A stretch of DNA of 8,138 nucleotides from Burkholderiales bacterium (lineage in GTDB: Bacteria > Pseudomonadota > Gammaproteobacteria > Burkholderiales > Burkholderiaceae_F), in contig JAJTHJ010000087.1 of assembly GCA_021298875.1 (NCBI GenBank), forward strand, positions 1 to 8,138, read 5' to 3'. Positions 7,001 through 8,138 of the stretch are shown piece by piece. Under the pieces are notes generated by a model. It had not been told where the DNA came from, made no database searches, and was given only the letters and a program-made list of their open reading frames with translations. The translations under genes were made by a program, and so were the position numbers. Each line of letters begins with the position of its first letter. The first letter of the stretch is position 1.

Positions 7001-8138
7001 CGCACCTTCGAGTGCCGGCTCGCGCATGCCCGGCTGCTCGACGTAAGTCAGTGCCCGCTCGAAGAGCTCGAGGTAAGCCCAGTCGATCCGCGTCTGGCCC
7101 TCGGCCACCGCCGCCAGCGCGGCGGGGTCGGCCGCGGGCAGGTCGGGCTGGGTGAGATAGGTTTCGTGGTGCGCCTTGACCGCCGCGGCGCCGTGGCCGT
7201 AGAAGCGGCCGGCGCCTTCGGCCGTGCCGTCGCCGCCCATGATGACGAGATCGCGGTCCAGGTCGGCTTCCAGCCGCAGCGGGCCGAACCAGTAGCTGGC
7301 GGCGGCGTTCAGGCCGCTGGCGCGCAGCGCGGCGATCTGCGTGGTGTCCAGCCCCGGCAGCGCCTGCGGCAGGGTGAAGCTCACCAGCGTCCAGCCGCCG
7401 CTGAGCGCGGTCGCGGTGGCACCGGCCAGGCCATGCCAGACATTGGGCGCGACGGCATCGGCCAGTTGCACCGTCAGCGGCGCAGCGGCCGGCTGGCTGC
7501 GTACCAGCAGCGTCAGCCGACGGCTGTGCGTCAACCGGCACGGCGCGGGCAGGGTGAAGGTCAGGCTGGTGGCGCCGGTCGCTTTGAGGCTCAGGCTGCC
7601 GTCGATCCGCTGATCGTCGTCCAGCGTCAGCACCGCAGCGGCGGGGGCGGCGGCCACGAGTTGGGCGTCGGTCGGCGCAACGAAGAGCGGGCGGATCGCG
7701 GCGTCGACCTTGATCGCGTCGAACGCATATCGCGTGCCGGCGTCCAGGCTTTGCAGGCTGGCGCTGGCGATCCGGTCCCATTGCAGGGCCGAGGCCGCGA
7801 CCGGCACCGCGCGGAAGATGCGCCAGCCATCCTCGACGGCGAGCTCGCTCATCGTCAAGGCTTCGGTGGTGGCACCGTCGTTCAACGCCAACACCAGCGC
7901 ATTGGCGGCGAAGGTGCCTTTCGCGGCGATGGTGAAGGCGCGCGCACCGCGCAGATCGACGGGGCCGGGCAGGGTCCTGGTCAGGCTCGTCGCGCCGTCC
8001 ACCACCAGACTGCCGTCGCCGGTGCGGCGGTCGAAGTAGTCGATGAAGAGCGCCGCGGTGGCCGGCTGTACGGACCAGCCCGCCTTGCGGTCCATCGCAT
8101 CGGCCAGCAGCCGCGTGTCGACGCGGAAGCCGTGATTC
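4004..8138 (-). CDS. DUF6519-type tail-like protein with tandem jelly-roll modules and C-terminal beta-propeller, 5' end beyond window
   Basis: The frame is open to the right edge. Codons 8137-8096 (NHGFRVDTRLLADA) lead into the ATG at 8095, so that ATG is probably internal; residues below count from it. 26-131 and 165-277 are two similar beta-rich jelly-roll-like modules (GATSLTRTLPGP versus GATSLTFTLPAP). 297-320 (GRFYGHG...YLTQPDLP), 339-379 (YLELFERALTYVEQPGMREP, then GADTCTRTQ), 440-467 (LFRVEVH...WIKWSRDNG) and 596-659 (LLAGDYWLF, HGYYLLAAI, DDLRPRFAPL) match the order of conserved DUF6519 blocks. 701-748 (RLHQKLLHGYGIVCGL...SPGYALDCEG) matches an 'LHGwGVVCGL..PGYALD' module seen in tail and eCIS proteins. 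938-1247 is a WD40/YVTN-like propeller (RFAYVYGSGTQIQVFDLEK, YRVRLFDLNG, NTLSVVDL). 1299-1303 is CPNCG, followed by a mixed aromatic/hydrophobic tail. Probably an external particle part that contacts a surface or ligand; that role is inferred. Much longer than DUF6519 alone. Confidence 0.9.
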   Translation of the reverse strand, partial: NHGFRVDTRLLADAMDRKAGWSVQPATAALFIDYFDRRTGDGSLVVDGATSLTRTLPGPVDLRGARAFTIAAKGTFAANALVLALNDGATTEALTMSELAVEDGWRIFRAVPVAASALQWDRIASASLQSLDAGTRYAFDAIKVDAAIRPLFVAPTDAQLVAAAPAAAVLTLDDDQRIDGSLSLKATGATSLTFTLPAPCRLTHSRRLTLLVRSQPAAAPLTVQLADAVAPNVWHGLAGATATALSGGWTLVSFTLPQALPGLDTTQIAALRASGLNAAASYWFGPLRLEADLDRDLVIMGGDGTAEGAGRFYGHGAAAVKAHHETYLTQPDLPAADPAALAAVAEGQTRIDWAYLELFERALTYVEQPGMREPALEGADTCTRTQLVAQVRILNGAPVAAGTEPGPPAAQFAQLPRFGGGKLTTKDTPAAALDPCADPCEPSILGPYVGEDNRLFRVEVHASGNLGGANPAWIKWSRDNGAVASALIADAAAGATAAVVEKPELFAPGDLIELSDDLVELGTGPYAPAADPRSRTRGALRRVVTVNLQTRTISWADPGAADPTRHAPLPQSLRLAHHAKITQWDGEFAAAAGDRVLADGVTIELTGSGLLAGDYWLFTTRTVTRSVETLIEAPPRGTRHGYYLLAAIRRSRAPAGAEQVIVDDLRPRFAPLPQLDASRIAYDPGACARIPDWDQIQTVQQAIDAICRADLSADLRLHQKLLHGYGIVCGLKLRCESFSTTVARRNAILSPGYALDCEGYTVHVAAPKTLDFVQMANDASLLTAGDGEVLVTMRRSAIGDAVVEVQQYDPPANLWEEIRGGTLLWDFLNECVFSAGTFLQGQFSPFPSTTLPLPVTHRRVLALINLVWQLVNSANGRYVFLSLTEHELLEKLYEDCRQWLADRDKTYCAMFEGKREFPSYLLGAALPNGSPGIDTAFGLWDFPNVQIRMKLHPNQRFAYVYGSGTQIQVFDLEKRELVQVLDFPVTAGLDLRDLAFNETGTEMTVVGTMINGVDSVFANATIAADQTHTWAGTTTVVCDIQFVTLETHPKHPNLLFAIGRSGIAANNGLYRLNPAAIPLVPVPNVNFAATGMFTINEAGDTAYAAEQLVLNFNNDLYDRVRSIDLMGFAAPVFALVDGIDERNGIALADGRLFVTGRHVSQPAHPRSLVWFDPGTGAMQGVADLGEDTYYRLAYERERGHLAISAADSYRVRLFDLNGLVLRADLRIPVQISPTALRIAADRQTMVVRNALSNTLSVVDLATVFALPRHAWFDEPPLLLADYRSQAIVAFTDLLSVLVQALKDCFVDKFLVECPNCGRDDQIVLGTIDIRSNSIHQICNFTRRSYVKSFRTWGYWLSAFPVLSVVKAAFRRFACTIF
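7265..7603 (-). repeat. Second copy of tandem jelly-roll-like module
   Basis: Codes residues 165-277 counted from the ATG at 8095. It opens with DGSLSLKATGATSLTFTLPA and contains GGWTLVSFTLP and SYWFGPLRLE, like the end of a carbohydrate-binding jelly roll. It lies exactly 140 codons (420 bp) after the matching point in the first copy. Over 7547-7580 versus 7967-8000 the DNA matches at about 27 of 34 bases by eye. Confidence 0.65.
7703..8020 (-). repeat. First copy of tandem jelly-roll-like module
   Basis: Codes residues 26-131 counted from the ATG at 8095. GDGSLVVDGATSLTRTLPGP opens it; EDGWRIFRAVPV and TRYAFDAIKVD close it in the manner of the beta strands of a jelly roll. The shared order (GxxSLxxxGATSLTxTLPxP, central strands, GW.....VP, Y.F..I.v) supports an internal duplication rather than low-complexity similarity. 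Confidence 0.65.

Noticed and set aside
8093..8095. The ATG at 8095 as the true start of the large gene
   Set aside because: The frame continues open to the window edge with protein-like sequence (NHGFRVDTRLLADA), no Shine-Dalgarno is seen before the ATG, and the usual N-terminal part of DUF6519 is missing from the window.

Overview
The window is GC-rich throughout (by eye, about two thirds G+C or more). It is packed with four genes that all read on the minus strand, so they are transcribed from the right edge to the left. The codon use (strong G/C third positions), short gaps and a common intergenic repeat phrase fit a high-GC proteobacterium, most likely a betaproteobacterium such as a member of the Burkholderiales. 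That placement is an inference from composition and style. No rRNA, tRNA, CRISPR array, transposase or integrase was seen.

Layout in order of transcription: (1) 8138 to 4004, the 3' part of a very large gene whose product carries a DUF6519-type phage-tail/contractile-injection-system domain, two tandem jelly-roll-like modules set inside it, an 'LHGxGIVCGL' module, a beta-propeller-like region and a cysteine-containing C-terminal tail. (2) 3994 to 2819, a 391-residue protein with a transthyretin/prealbumin-like N-terminal beta domain, a middle domain with a PASTA-like pattern, a long coiled coil and a Pro/Arg/Lys tail. (3) 2655 to 463, a 730-residue protein with a DUF4157 'eCIS core' domain (HELAH motif), a long middle region, a pretoxin-like hydrophobic segment and a C-terminal domain that looks like an HNH/HNN nuclease toxin. 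(4) 407 to 1, the start of a second DUF4157 protein that runs off the left edge.

Taken together, this looks like the accessory or cargo end of an extracellular contractile injection system (eCIS) cluster. DUF4157 is a hallmark of eCIS-associated effectors, and DUF6519 proteins recur in such clusters. The first two genes would be structural or particle-decorating parts; they are joined by a Shine-Dalgarno sequence that overlaps the upstream stop codon. The last two are candidate payloads or payload-associated proteins. A 163-bp gap holding an interspersed-repeat-like sequence separates the two pairs. The core sheath, tube, baseplate and AAA+ ATPase genes are not in this window, so the eCIS assignment rests on the accessory families alone. 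The whole minus strand is accounted for apart from gaps of 55, 163 and 9 bp.
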